Assembly (NCBI RefSeq): GCF_024398015.1
Contig: NZ_CP073747.1
Location: forward strand, 444,501-508,500
Direction of reading: 5' to 3'
From: Kordiimonas sp. SCSIO 12610
Lineage (GTDB): Bacteria > Pseudomonadota > Alphaproteobacteria > Sphingomonadales > Kordiimonadaceae
DNA: 64,000 bases
The notes below the pieces were generated by a model that was not told the origin of the DNA, made no database searches, and saw only the letters and a program-made list of their open reading frames with translations. The translations under genes and the position numbers were made by a program. Shown piece after piece: positions 16,456 through 25,353 of this stretch. Positions within the stretch are counted from its first letter, which is position 1; each line of letters starts with the position of its first letter.

Positions 16456-17751
16456 ATGGACACGCTTACTGATAGTGCATTTTGGACGTCTAGTGAATTC
16501 TGGATAACATCAGCAATTATTTTTATCCTTCTTTTTCTCTCTGGTGTGTTTTCAGGGTCTGAAACGGCGCTTACTGCTGCCTCGAAGGCTCGTATTCACA
16601 AGCTTCAAAAAGATGGCAGTAAACGCGCTGCAAAGGTTTCTAAGCTGATAGAAGATAAAGAGCGCTTGATCGGTGCGATTCTGCTTGGGAATAATTTGAT
16701 CAATATTTTAGCGACGTCGCTGGCAACAGGATTGTTCTTATCACTATTCGGCGATGAAGGTATTGTTTATGCGACCTTGGTGATGACGGCCTTGGTACTG
16801 ATTTTTGCCGAAGTTCTTCCGAAATCCTATGCAATCGCTAACCCCGACCGGATGGCCTTAAGCGTATCAGGTTTTATTGCGCTTATCGTTGCTGTGTTTG
16901 CACCTGTGATTGCGGTGGTGCAGGCGATTGTTAGGTTCACCTTGAAGCTGTTTGGTCGGGATATTTCCAATATCGATAACGCCCTAACACCGCATGAGGA
17001 AATTCGTGGTGCTATTGACCTTCAGCGTGCGGAAGGTGGGTTGATCAAGGCAGATAAAGATATGCTTGGGTCCATATTGGACCTTGATGAAGTAACGATC
17101 GAAGATGTGATGATTCACCGTAAAAGTATGGAGGCGCTCGATCTTTCGATGACATCGGATCAAATTATCTCTGCGGTTGTTAAAAGCCCTTACACACGCT
17201 TGCCGGTTTTTGAAGGTGATATTGAGAATATCGTTGGTATTCTTCATTCCAAGGACGTATTGCGGGCTATGAAGCGTGCAGGCGGGCAGATGCACCGATT
17301 TAATGTGCGGCGCATTATGAACAAGCCATGGTTTGTTCCGGAAACGACAACACTGCGGGAACAATTGAACGCATTCCTTGAGCGCAAGGCGCATATTGCG
17401 CTTGTGGTTGATGAATATGGCGCAATTCAAGGACTCGTGACCTTAGAGGATATTCTTGAAGAAATCGTCGGCGATATTGCGGATGAGCATGACTTTGATA
17501 TCCCGGGTGTTCGCAAAGGCGCTGACGGTGTTATCGATGTTGAAGGTACGGTGACAATCCGTGATTTAAATAGAAAGTTTGATTGGCACCTGCCTGATGA
17601 TGAAGCAACGACAGTTGCGGGGCTTGTCATCCATGAAGCAGAAACTATTCCAATTGCGGGGCAGAAATTTACTTTTCATGGGTACCAGTTCGAAGTGTGT
17701 AGCCGTAAACGTAATCAGGTCACCGCATTGAAGATCAAAAAACTGACCTGA
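16456..17751 (+). CDS. CNNM/CorC/HlyC-type membrane protein with CBS pair
   Basis: A 431-residue inner-membrane protein: DUF21 (CNNM) transmembrane domain with about four spans (residues 15-175), two CBS domains (about 205-330) with VVDEYGAIQGLVTLED, and a CorC_HlyC C-terminal domain (about 345-428). Family members are implicated in magnesium or cobalt handling, and the CBS pair probably binds an adenine nucleotide. It sits 50 bases after aroB, a neighbourhood common in alphaproteobacteria. The annotation 'hemolysin' sometimes given to this family is historical and not supported here. Confidence 0.92.
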   Translation: MDTLTDSAFWTSSEFWITSAIIFILLFLSGVFSGSETALTAASKARIHKLQKDGSKRAAKVSKLIEDKERLIGAILLGNNLINILATSLATGLFLSLFGDEGIVYATLVMTALVLIFAEVLPKSYAIANPDRMALSVSGFIALIVAVFAPVIAVVQAIVRFTLKLFGRDISNIDNALTPHEEIRGAIDLQRAEGGLIKADKDMLGSILDLDEVTIEDVMIHRKSMEALDLSMTSDQIISAVVKSPYTRLPVFEGDIENIVGILHSKDVLRAMKRAGGQMHRFNVRRIMNKPWFVPETTTLREQLNAFLERKAHIALVVDEYGAIQGLVTLEDILEEIVGDIADEHDFDIPGVRKGADGVIDVEGTVTIRDLNRKFDWHLPDDEATTVAGLVIHEAETIPIAGQKFTFHGYQFEVCSRKRNQVTALKIKKLT

Positions 17752-17775
17752 GTCTATTTATCTCCACCTAACAAA

Positions 17776-17797
17776 AAAGGGCCATAAAAGGCCCTTT
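17776..17797. terminator. Bidirectional intrinsic terminator
   Basis: AAAGGGCC (17776-17783) pairs with GGCCCTTT (17790-17797) across a 6-base loop. It separates the convergent CorC-like gene and htpG, and both flanks have short A/T runs. Confidence 0.85.
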
Positions 17798-17826
17798 CTA
17801 ATGTTCTGTGATAACCCTTTAATTTC

Positions 17827-19716
17827 TTAGCTTAAGCCTTGTTCCATAACACTGGTTACGCGGCTTGAGAATGCTATTGGATCCTCAAGTGTTTCACCCT
17901 CCAGAATACGCGCTTGGTCAAGGATCAGTAGAACAGCATCCTTGAGCGTATCTACCGCGCCAGAATCAGAAGCTTTTTCAGCGAGCTTGCGAACCAGAGA
18001 ATGTTCGGGGTTAATCTCAAGAACCTTTGCTTGAACGCTATCCAATTGGTTATGCGCTTTAAGAATGCGTTCCAAATGCATATCCATCGCGTCATCCGCT
18101 GCAACAAGGCAGGCAACCGTTGATGTTAAACGATCAGATGATCGTACATCCTGAACTTTTTCACCCAACACCTCTTTCATCAAGGTTGTCAGGGTTGTCA
18201 TTGCCCCTTCGCTTGCGCGTTCTTTAGGTTCTGATGTTTCTTCCTTGTCAGCAATATCAGCAAGCTCGGAAGCGCCGCGAGTAATGGATTTGAAACCCTT
18301 ACCTTCAAAATCTGTCACTGTTTGCAGCCAAAATTCATCAACCGGGTCAGAAAGAAGAAGAACCTCAATGCCGCGTGATTTAAAACCTTCCAACTGAGGA
18401 CTGCGTGCGGCCGCATTCTCGTCCGCACCAATAACATAATAGATGGATGATTGCTTGTCTTTCATGCGCTCTACGTAGTCCGTGAGCGTTGTCCAGCCAT
18501 CTGTGCCAGTTGATTTAAAGCGCGCGAGTTTTAACAGATCATCACGGCGCTCAAAGTCTTCATAGATGCCTTCCTTGATAACGGGACCAAACTCTTTCCA
18601 GATCGTTTCGAAAGTTTCTGTTTGTTTGGTTGCAAGTTTGCCGAGCTCGTTCACCACTTTTTTCGTGATGGCTTTTGACATGCGCTCTAGTGTTGGGTTG
18701 TTTTGTAGCATTTCCCGGCTAATGTTGAGCGGGAGGTCCTGACTATCAACAACACCGCGCATGAAACGCAACCAGCCTGGCAAGATATCGGCGTTATCAT
18801 CGCTGATAAATACGCGCTTAACGTATAATTTTACTCGGTTCTTGCGTGCAGGATCAAATAGGTCCATCGGTCGTGACGTTGGAATGAACAGAAGGACTGT
18901 ATATTCCTGCATGCCTTCTGCACGGTAATGGAGGGTATGGCTCGGTTCATCAAAAACGTGCCCAACGTGGCGATAGAATTCGGTATATTGCTCTTCGGTA
19001 ATTTCTGATTTCTGCCGTGTCCAGATCGCAGAGCCTTCATTGATAATTTTTGGGTCAGCTGCTTCCTCATCACCGCCCTTGATTGCAAGCATAATCGGAA
19101 CGGCGATATGATCGCTATATTTATTGATGATAGTTTGCAGGCGGTGCTGTTCCAGATATTCGGCTGCATCATCCTTGATGTGAAGTGTGATGTCAGTACC
19201 AACAGAAGCTTTTTCTGTGTCAGTGATCGTATATTTACCCAGCCCGTCACTTGCCCATAAATATCCTGCATCCTCACCAGCCTTTCGGGTCAATACAGTT
19301 ACAGTGTCGGCAACCATAAATGTTGAGTAAAAACCGACACCAAACTGTCCGATCAACTGTACGTCTTTTTTGTCGTCACCGGTAAGCTGATCCATGAAGC
19401 CCGCAGTACCGGACTTGGCGATTGTGCCAAGGTTTGCTTTTAGGTCATCCCGGTTCATGCCAATGCCGTTATCCGAAATAACAAGCGTTTTAGCATCAGG
19501 GTCTACGGTGATAGAAATACCAAACTGCTCGTCGCCTGCCATTAGGCTTGCGTCCGTTAGGGTAGCATAGCGGCGTTTGTCACAAGCATCTGAAGCGTTA
19601 GATATCAATTCGCGCAGGAAAATCTCACGTTCGGAATAAACGGAATGTACCATCATATGCAGAAGGCGGGAAACTTCTGCTTCAAAACCAAGTTCTTCGC
19701 TTATGGTCTCAGACAT
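17827..19716 (-). CDS. htpG: Molecular chaperone HtpG (Hsp90)
   Basis: A 629-residue cytoplasmic Hsp90. The N-terminal GHKL ATPase has EIFLRELISNASDA (catalytic glutamate and Mg-binding asparagine), DNGIGM, and the GQFGVGFYS lid; a middle domain with the catalytic-loop arginine (NISREMLQ) and a C-terminal dimerisation domain follow. Length is normal. A sigma-32-like promoter lies about 70-100 bases upstream, and a stable hairpin lies within the predicted leader, consistent with heat-shock control. Confidence 0.97.
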   Translation of the reverse strand: MSETISEELGFEAEVSRLLHMMVHSVYSEREIFLRELISNASDACDKRRYATLTDASLMAGDEQFGISITVDPDAKTLVISDNGIGMNRDDLKANLGTIAKSGTAGFMDQLTGDDKKDVQLIGQFGVGFYSTFMVADTVTVLTRKAGEDAGYLWASDGLGKYTITDTEKASVGTDITLHIKDDAAEYLEQHRLQTIINKYSDHIAVPIMLAIKGGDEEAADPKIINEGSAIWTRQKSEITEEQYTEFYRHVGHVFDEPSHTLHYRAEGMQEYTVLLFIPTSRPMDLFDPARKNRVKLYVKRVFISDDNADILPGWLRFMRGVVDSQDLPLNISREMLQNNPTLERMSKAITKKVVNELGKLATKQTETFETIWKEFGPVIKEGIYEDFERRDDLLKLARFKSTGTDGWTTLTDYVERMKDKQSSIYYVIGADENAAARSPQLEGFKSRGIEVLLLSDPVDEFWLQTVTDFEGKGFKSITRGASELADIADKEETSEPKERASEGAMTTLTTLMKEVLGEKVQDVRSSDRLTSTVACLVAADDAMDMHLERILKAHNQLDSVQAKVLEINPEHSLVRKLAEKASDSGAVDTLKDAVLLILDQARILEGETLEDPIAFSSRVTSVMEQGLS

Positions 19717-19749
19717 AATCTCTCATCTTTTTTGGTGATTACAGATTGC

Positions 19750-19767
19750 GGCACGGAATACCGTGCC
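19750..19767 (-). promoter_or_regulatory. Hairpin in the htpG leader
   Basis: GGCACGG (19750-19756) pairs perfectly with CCGTGCC (19761-19767) with a 4-base loop. It falls between the predicted transcription start (about 19780) and the htpG start codon, 33 bases before the ATG. It could stabilise the leader or modulate translation; it has no T-run after it on the minus strand, so termination is unlikely. Confidence 0.5.
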
Positions 19768-19786
19768 AGTATTTTTATGTTACGTC

Positions 19787-19815
19787 ATTTAGGGAATATG
19801 AACTTAAGTATCAAG
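19787..19815 (-). promoter_or_regulatory. Sigma-32 (RpoH)-like promoter of htpG
   Basis: Minus-strand CTTG (19815-19812), 18 bases, then CCTAAATGAC. This fits the alphaproteobacterial RpoH consensus as I remember it, CTTG-N17/18-CYTATNTNNG, with two mismatches in the -10 part. The position just after the previous gene's stop and before a known heat-shock gene supports the call. Confidence 0.62.
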
Positions 19816-19824
19816 GCTGTGCGC

Positions 19825-20868
19825 CTAATTTTCTGATGTTTCTGCGCTGTTTTTTATATAGTCGTCAGTGCTGCGTAAAAGCATCTCGGCATCTTTATCG
19901 GAAACGGCGAAAAGCCATCCGCTCGTCTTTTTATTAATGTCAGCCGCTTCCTGCTCCCCGTTTTCGGGCGAGCCCTCTAAAATACCTTCTTCGCCAGCGT
20001 CTCTGGCATCTGGATTGAACGAGGCGGAAAGGTTTAACCAGAAGGAATTATCAATCTTATATATGGAATAAGCAAGTGATAGGCCGTCGTAGGTTTTTAG
20101 ATAGCCAGTGCTTAAGGCTTTATTGGTTTCGTTTGAGCGTTTCTGAATATCAGTGAAGGTAACGTCGCTTAAGAAATTAACGACATCAGAGGGTGTTATT
20201 GCAGGAATGACGTTTGCTGATGTTTCTGGTTTAGCAATTGTATAGCGATTTGTCTCAGGCTCGCGGATGAATACGGTTCCTCCGGCCTTTAGTTCCAGGG
20301 TGCGCTTTGCATCAATAAGAAAAAGATCATCGTCCAACCACCAGGAAGCATCTGCATTTGCTGCGGAAAGTCCGCTGACGAGCCAGCTTCTTGTGTCGCC
20401 ATCTTTGTAAATATACGTCAAGGATCGACCGCTTGCGCTGTTTTCGCGTCTAGACCCCATTTTGAATTCAGCAAGACTGTTTTGTTCTTGATCATACACG
20501 GTGATATTTAATGACTTATCGCCCAGTCCTATTTGGTCGAAGCGATCATTGCTTGCCGTTTTGGGTTCGCGGCGTTCAGAAAGCGCAATACCGCGCAAGA
20601 AATCGCGCACTTTATCCCCTTTTGCACGGTAGCTTTGTCTTTCCTGAATAGTCCATAGGCCATTGTCGCGTTTTAAAGTTACTTTTTGGCCGTTTTGCGC
20701 GAAATGAATTTCATCTGCTTGATTGATCGTTTTCTCAAGGTCCGGGAATGTTTTTTCTCCGCGCGCACCTTGGTTAAGAGAAGGGTCTTCGCCAAACAAA
20801 ACCCATATTGCGCCTAAAATAGCAAACAAGGTTAAGTACCCAAGGATATTTGTCATGCGCTGCGACAT
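19825..20868 (-). CDS. DUF4340 domain protein of a Gld-type ABC operon
   Basis: A 347-residue protein anchored by one N-terminal span (about residues 6-26), the rest periplasmic. DUF4340 proteins regularly follow a GldG-like gene in ABC operons related to the gliding-motility transporter GldAFG; their role is unknown. Residues about 40-300 form repeated units with 'IxFxxxGxxVTLKRxNGLWTI' type strands; the last 45 residues are acidic. It is the last gene of a four-gene operon and lies 33 bases after the GldG-like gene. Confidence 0.82.
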   Translation of the reverse strand: MSQRMTNILGYLTLFAILGAIWVLFGEDPSLNQGARGEKTFPDLEKTINQADEIHFAQNGQKVTLKRDNGLWTIQERQSYRAKGDKVRDFLRGIALSERREPKTASNDRFDQIGLGDKSLNITVYDQEQNSLAEFKMGSRRENSASGRSLTYIYKDGDTRSWLVSGLSAANADASWWLDDDLFLIDAKRTLELKAGGTVFIREPETNRYTIAKPETSANVIPAITPSDVVNFLSDVTFTDIQKRSNETNKALSTGYLKTYDGLSLAYSIYKIDNSFWLNLSASFNPDARDAGEEGILEGSPENGEQEAADINKKTSGWLFAVSDKDAEMLLRSTDDYIKNSAETSEN

Positions 20869-20901
20869 AAATCGGCTTTCTGGTCGATAGAAACGAAGTT
20901 G

Positions 20902-22743
20902 TTATTCAACAGACTGTTTACGGCGCAAATATGTACGCAACCCGATCAATATAATCAAGGCTATAGGTACACCTGCAATATTTAGAAACGCGAGGATACT
21001 TCCAAGTTGCTCAATGTCGCCTTGTAAATTTCGTTTCACAGCCCTGAGTGCTTTGCGGGTTTCCAGTAATTCATTTCTGAAAACGCTGATTTCCTGTTCC
21101 TGTTCATTTGAAATAACTGTCGCACCCTCAGGTTTTTGGCTTTCAAGTTCTGCAAGGCGGGCTTCAACCGTCGCCATACGATTTTGAAGCCGCTGCTCTT
21201 CGTTCAGGAATTTTGCTTCTGCTTCACGGCGCAATCTATCGACGACATTGAAGGGGCGTCTTGAAATGCCCCTACCTCTCAGTTCAAGCAGAGCTTCAGA
21301 GCCTGTAAGATGGTCGGCCAGATTAAGAATAAAGCTGCCATTACCGGCAATGGGAACAACAATGCGTTGGCCGAGTAGGTCCTGCAACTGCACCCAAAAT
21401 CTATTGTCAAACAAATCAGAGTCGCTGGCGAGCACCAAGTTTATAGAGCCCTCAGCCACATGATCTGAACCGGATTTCGCTGGGAAAGCAGAGGCTGCAG
21501 TCCCATGAATTCGGGCTACAAGTGTGTAGGCTTCGCTTGTGGGTTCCAAGTCTCTAAGCAAGCTATCTGTGTCGGGTGTACCAACGGCGCGGCTTGCATC
21601 AAAAAGCATCGATACTGTGCTCGATTGAACCAATGGTGTGATTTCAGTGGTGTGACCTTCAAGTGGAAGAATAGCGCCCGCAGAGGCAATATTTAAAGTA
21701 TCGACAGAGCCCGCTACGATGTCCTCTTTTGACAGGAACCCATCACGCATGCCCAGCCAGAACACAAAATCCTGAATAGAATCAGCGCCAAAGCCGCCAA
21801 CTTGAACCCGCTGTGCTAGTGATGCGTCCCCAACAACTTTATCGCTTGGTATTTCCACGCCCCAATTTCTAAGAAGCGGGGCTAGGTTCGAACCGTTTGG
21901 TGCGAACGCTCCCGGGTCAAGCGATTCCGAATGTGGATCCAGAAAAATAAGGGCTCTGCCACCCTTTAGGACAAATTGGTCAAGTTTATATAGTTGATCA
22001 TCATTTAACTGTGGTGGATGAACCAACATCAGGATATCCGTTTCTACAGGAATGTCTGTGAAGTCTTGATCAAGGTCCGTAATGTCGAACCGTTCCTGAA
22101 GTTGTTCATAAATTACATAAGGTTGGGACTGGCCTTGTAAAGCAGCCTGCGGTCCCCCTGGCCCAAACTGAAGAGGCAGCTGGCTCAGAAGTGCCAGTTT
22201 TGGTTTATCCAAAGCGTCCAGATCAATGATCATTTTGATCAGATCATATTCGAGGAATGTCTCTCTTTCCTCCGAAATGAAAGGGATATTTCCAGCACCG
22301 TTTGTTGAATTTGTCGCGGACACACCAAAATACAATACGGAGCCGTCACCAAGCGGTGCACCCGTTAATCCTGCCTCTACCGCTTCATCTTCGGCCTCTG
22401 AAAAAGGTTCAGGGTCAACGAAAGAAAGCTCAATGACACCTGGTGCAACAGCTTGAAAGGCTTTAAGTGTGTCCTCTATTCGTTTCCCATAGCTTAGCAA
22501 GCTGGGGTAAGGCGCTGCCAGGCTTCTTGAAAAATAAAAGGTTACCTGAACAGGTTCCTCGATTGCCTTTAGAGTTTCCTTTGTGCCCGATGACAAGGTG
22601 TACAGATTATCTTCTGTCAGATCGAATGATATTCCCCTGAGAAACCGATCAGACAAGACGGATAGAGATAAAAACAAAAGGCAGGCCAATACCATAAGGT
22701 AAATCGGCTTAAGGGGGTGAAGAGGCGCTAATCGCTTAAGCAT
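20902..22743 (-). CDS. GldG-like auxiliary protein of an ABC transporter
   Basis: A membrane-anchored protein of 613 residues with an N-terminal span (about 15-35), a large periplasmic region of the ABC_transp_aux/GldG type (substrate-binding-like fold, with 'LMLVHPPQLNDDQLYKLDQF' and 'ALIFLDPHSE' strands), a coiled coil (about 490-575) and a C-terminal span. The open frame reaches 22794, but the ATG at 22743 is preceded by GGAGGAAGG and overlaps the upstream stop by one base (TAATG), so it is the real start. It works with the ATPase and permease encoded just before it. No other gliding-motility genes are present. Confidence 0.85.
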   Translation of the reverse strand: MLKRLAPLHPLKPIYLMVLACLLFLSLSVLSDRFLRGISFDLTEDNLYTLSSGTKETLKAIEEPVQVTFYFSRSLAAPYPSLLSYGKRIEDTLKAFQAVAPGVIELSFVDPEPFSEAEDEAVEAGLTGAPLGDGSVLYFGVSATNSTNGAGNIPFISEERETFLEYDLIKMIIDLDALDKPKLALLSQLPLQFGPGGPQAALQGQSQPYVIYEQLQERFDITDLDQDFTDIPVETDILMLVHPPQLNDDQLYKLDQFVLKGGRALIFLDPHSESLDPGAFAPNGSNLAPLLRNWGVEIPSDKVVGDASLAQRVQVGGFGADSIQDFVFWLGMRDGFLSKEDIVAGSVDTLNIASAGAILPLEGHTTEITPLVQSSTVSMLFDASRAVGTPDTDSLLRDLEPTSEAYTLVARIHGTAASAFPAKSGSDHVAEGSINLVLASDSDLFDNRFWVQLQDLLGQRIVVPIAGNGSFILNLADHLTGSEALLELRGRGISRRPFNVVDRLRREAEAKFLNEEQRLQNRMATVEARLAELESQKPEGATVISNEQEQEISVFRNELLETRKALRAVKRNLQGDIEQLGSILAFLNIAGVPIALIILIGLRTYLRRKQSVE

Positions 22744-23480
22744 TATCCTTCCTCCCTTTTTAATTCGATCATCGATCTGTTTATAAAAAGCCAAAGTGTT
22801 ATTACGCTTACGAAATAAAATACATCAGCGAGGCTTATAACGCCCTTTTGAAGGTTATCAAAATGGGTAAGAAATGACAGGTTGGCAATAGCAACCAAGA
22901 TGGCGTCTGAAACCCATCCCTCAAAGAAGTTCAAAACTATAGGGAGCCCTGACGCCAAAAAGAAAAAACAAACTGTAACGGTTAATACGAATGCTATTAC
23001 TTGATTTCGGGTCATAGAAGAAATAGCCGCTCCAATGGCCAGATAACTTGCTGCCATCAACAAAGACCCGATATACCCAGTGATAATAGGTCCATTATCA
23101 GGCGTGCCCAGCCAATTTACGGTGATCCAGATCGGAAATGTCAGAATGAGTGCAACCCCTGCAAAGGCGAGAGCAGCGAGATATTTCCCAATAACAACCA
23201 TACCTGTAGAAAGTGGTAATGTTAGCAGGAGTTCTTGGGTTCCGCTTTTGCGTTCCTCAGACCATAGGCGCATCGCGATTGCCGGCATGAAGAATAAATA
23301 GAGCCATGGATGATAGGTGAAAAAAGACAGTAAATCTGCTTGTTCGCGCTCAAAGAATTGCCCCATATAGAAGGTGAACAAACCCTGCATGACGAGAAAA
23401 AGCACCAGAAATACGTAGGCGAGCGGCGTCTTGAAATAACTGGAAAATTCACGCCTAAAAACTGTCATCATATCGTTCAT
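22743..23480 (-). CDS. ABC-2 type permease (GldF-like)
   Basis: A 245-residue permease with six predicted spans and the opening FRREFSSYFKTPLAYVFLVLF, typical of GldF/NosY-like ABC-2 permeases. It overlaps the ATPase gene by four bases and the GldG-like gene by one base, so the operon is tightly coupled. The partner proteins indicate an exporter or membrane machine of unknown substrate rather than copper-processing NosFY, because no nos genes are nearby. Confidence 0.88.
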   Translation of the reverse strand: MNDMMTVFRREFSSYFKTPLAYVFLVLFLVMQGLFTFYMGQFFEREQADLLSFFTYHPWLYLFFMPAIAMRLWSEERKSGTQELLLTLPLSTGMVVIGKYLAALAFAGVALILTFPIWITVNWLGTPDNGPIITGYIGSLLMAASYLAIGAAISSMTRNQVIAFVLTVTVCFFFLASGLPIVLNFFEGWVSDAILVAIANLSFLTHFDNLQKGVISLADVFYFVSVITLWLFINRSMIELKREEG

Positions 23481-24439
23481 GATACACTCCCTTGGGTAAG
23501 AGAGCGAAAAACATCGTCTAATCGACCGGCTTCGATAGCATATTGTTCAACGGTCCAGCCTTCCTCTTTGATGAGCCCGTCAATGGTGGCTGCAATAGGT
23601 TTATGTTTGTAATTGAGAGCTGTAATGCGAACCGATTTGTCTTCTTGGGTGTATTCGGTCTTATCGATATCGGTATTTGCATTCATTGTTGCAATAACAT
23701 CAGCACTGATTTCCTTTGGAACTGTAATGGTCACCGCATTATGATAGCGTGATTTTGCGCGTAAGCCCGAAGGTGTATCGTCGGCAACAATCTGACCCTT
23801 GTTGATCACAACAACACGTGAGCAAAGAGCATCTACTTCCTCCAGGATATGCGTGGATATAATGATTGCTCGTTTTGCAGACATGGTTTCGATCAGGCTG
23901 CGAACTTCGTGTTTTTGATTGGGGTCAAGGCCGTCCGTTGGCTCGTCCAAAATCAAAACATCAGGTTCGTGAATTATTGCTGCGGCTAGACCAACGCGTC
24001 GTTTGAAGCCTTTTGAAAGCGTATCAATCGTTTGACCTTGCACTGTTTCAAGTTGCACTGCGGTTGAGGCTTTTGAAACAGCTTCGTTGATTTTGTCTTT
24101 AGGAATTCTATGTGCTTGAGCAATGAAGGTAAGAAAAGCCTCTACGGTCATTTCCCCGTACAAGGGGGCACCTTCTGCCAAGTATCCAATGGACCGTCTT
24201 GCGTCTGGGTTTCCTGTTGTAATCAGTTGATCACATATCCGAGCAGACCCTGAGCTAGGGTTCAGAAACCCTGTTAGCATTTTCATTGTTGTGGTTTTGC
24301 CAGCGCCATTTGGGCCTAAAAATCCAAGAACTTCTCCCTTTTTAACGCTGAGAGATATTCCGTCCACTGCCTTGAATGTTCCAAAGTTCTTTCTCAGGTC
24401 TTTGGCTTCAATATACACATCCACTGATATATGCCCCAT
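23477..24439 (-). CDS. ABC transporter ATPase (GldA/CcmA type)
   Basis: A 320-residue ATPase with Walker A GPNGAGKTT, a degenerate signature loop in DTLSKGFKRRVGLA, Walker B DVLILDEPTDGLDPNQ and the H-loop IISTHIL; the last 90 residues are the extra C-terminal domain common in GldA/drug-exporter ATPases. First gene of the operon ATPase-permease-GldG-like-DUF4340. The start is uncertain: ATG at 24439 or a GTG at about 24424 that has GGGG before it. The 10-bp inverted repeat at 24472-24501 lies just upstream. Confidence 0.92.
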   Translation of the reverse strand: MGHISVDVYIEAKDLRKNFGTFKAVDGISLSVKKGEVLGFLGPNGAGKTTTMKMLTGFLNPSSGSARICDQLITTGNPDARRSIGYLAEGAPLYGEMTVEAFLTFIAQAHRIPKDKINEAVSKASTAVQLETVQGQTIDTLSKGFKRRVGLAAAIIHEPDVLILDEPTDGLDPNQKHEVRSLIETMSAKRAIIISTHILEEVDALCSRVVVINKGQIVADDTPSGLRAKSRYHNAVTITVPKEISADVIATMNANTDIDKTEYTQEDKSVRITALNYKHKPIAATIDGLIKEEGWTVEQYAIEAGRLDDVFRSLTQGSVS

Positions 24440-24471
24440 ATTTTGTGCCTATACCCGTAGTGATATAATGC

Positions 24472-24501
24472 TCTCTTGAGAGACGCAAGCCTCTCAAGAG
24501 A
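24472..24501. terminator. 10-bp inverted repeat between GST and ABC operon
   Basis: CTCTTGAGAG (24473-24482) is exactly complementary to 24491-24500, extended by one T-A pair, with an 8-base loop. It lies after the stop of the glutathione transferase gene and 33 bases before the ABC ATPase start. It could terminate the GST transcript, or act in the leader of the ABC operon; no T-run follows on the minus strand. Confidence 0.45.
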
Positions 24502-24519
24502 AATCATCATGATTCTAAA

Positions 24520-25206
24520 TTAAACCGTTTTGGCAGAACGGCCAAGGCCATCAAACAGATCAAGCATACGTTCGCGCCATGCATTGATAGGATCATCATT
24601 CGCGATCGGGTCAAATTTACTAACGACCTTCGCCCACATGAAACCACCCATTGCAGCATAATCTGCCCATGCTGGAGCGTCACCGCAAAGGAAATTCTGT
24701 GAACCAAGGGTAGCACGTATAGGGTTTAATGACGCCCGGTACGCATCAACCATAGAATCGCGTTTGTCGCGCATTTGTTCAAGTGTTGCACCGCCAAAAT
24801 TTGGTTCGCGTGTTTTTCGGAAATAGGCACCATTGTCATCGCTAAGCAGGTCAAAAACATCAGCGGCTAGCATTGGAAACAGGCCACCAACGACAACCTG
24901 GTTGAAAAAGTTGTTCAGGAATTGCGCCTGCCCAAGGGCAACATCTGAACCGAACAGAGGATTATCTTGATATGTAGCTTCAAGGTATTTGGCGATATCG
25001 AGGCTGTCTGTAACCCAGGTTTCGCCGTCTTTCAAAACAGGTAAAGCTGTTGAGCCAGATGCCTCATAAGGGTCTTTTTCAAGGAACATCAGGGGTGTTC
25101 TCTCAAACTCCAGGCCTTTATGAGCAAGGCAAAATAATGCCCGCCATGCGAAAGGGCTAAAGCGAATATCTCTGTCATTTCCACATAATTCAAATAGTTG
25201 GCGCAT
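24520..25206 (-). CDS. Glutathione S-transferase family protein
   Basis: A cytoplasmic protein of 228 residues. The N-terminus MRQLFELCGNDRDIRFSPFAWRALFCLAHKGL is a thioredoxin-like GST domain (about 1-85) resembling LigE-type beta-etherases and related GSTs; 'STALPVLKDGETWVTDSLDIAKYLE' holds the glutathione gamma-glutamyl-binding region (cis-Pro and Asp-Ser). A helical C-terminal domain follows. The open frame reaches 25362, but GGAG stands six bases before the ATG at 25206 and relatives start there. The substrate cannot be assigned. Confidence 0.87.
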   Translation of the reverse strand: MRQLFELCGNDRDIRFSPFAWRALFCLAHKGLEFERTPLMFLEKDPYEASGSTALPVLKDGETWVTDSLDIAKYLEATYQDNPLFGSDVALGQAQFLNNFFNQVVVGGLFPMLAADVFDLLSDDNGAYFRKTREPNFGGATLEQMRDKRDSMVDAYRASLNPIRATLGSQNFLCGDAPAWADYAAMGGFMWAKVVSKFDPIANDDPINAWRERMLDLFDGLGRSAKTV

Positions 25207-25353
25207 TTTCATCTCCGTTGACGGCTTTGGTTGCGGGGTCATTACCCTATATTTAAAGAAGCACACCTTTGAATGCCAATTTGTATTTGACTTGTCGAGA
25301 TGTGCTCTACTCACAAAGCCGTGTGCACTTGAGTGTTTTGGGAGAGAAAATAA

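Noticed and set aside
16456-17751. Haemolysin annotation for the CBS/DUF21 protein.
   Set aside because: The name is inherited from an early misassignment; domains point to a CNNM/CorC-type membrane protein.
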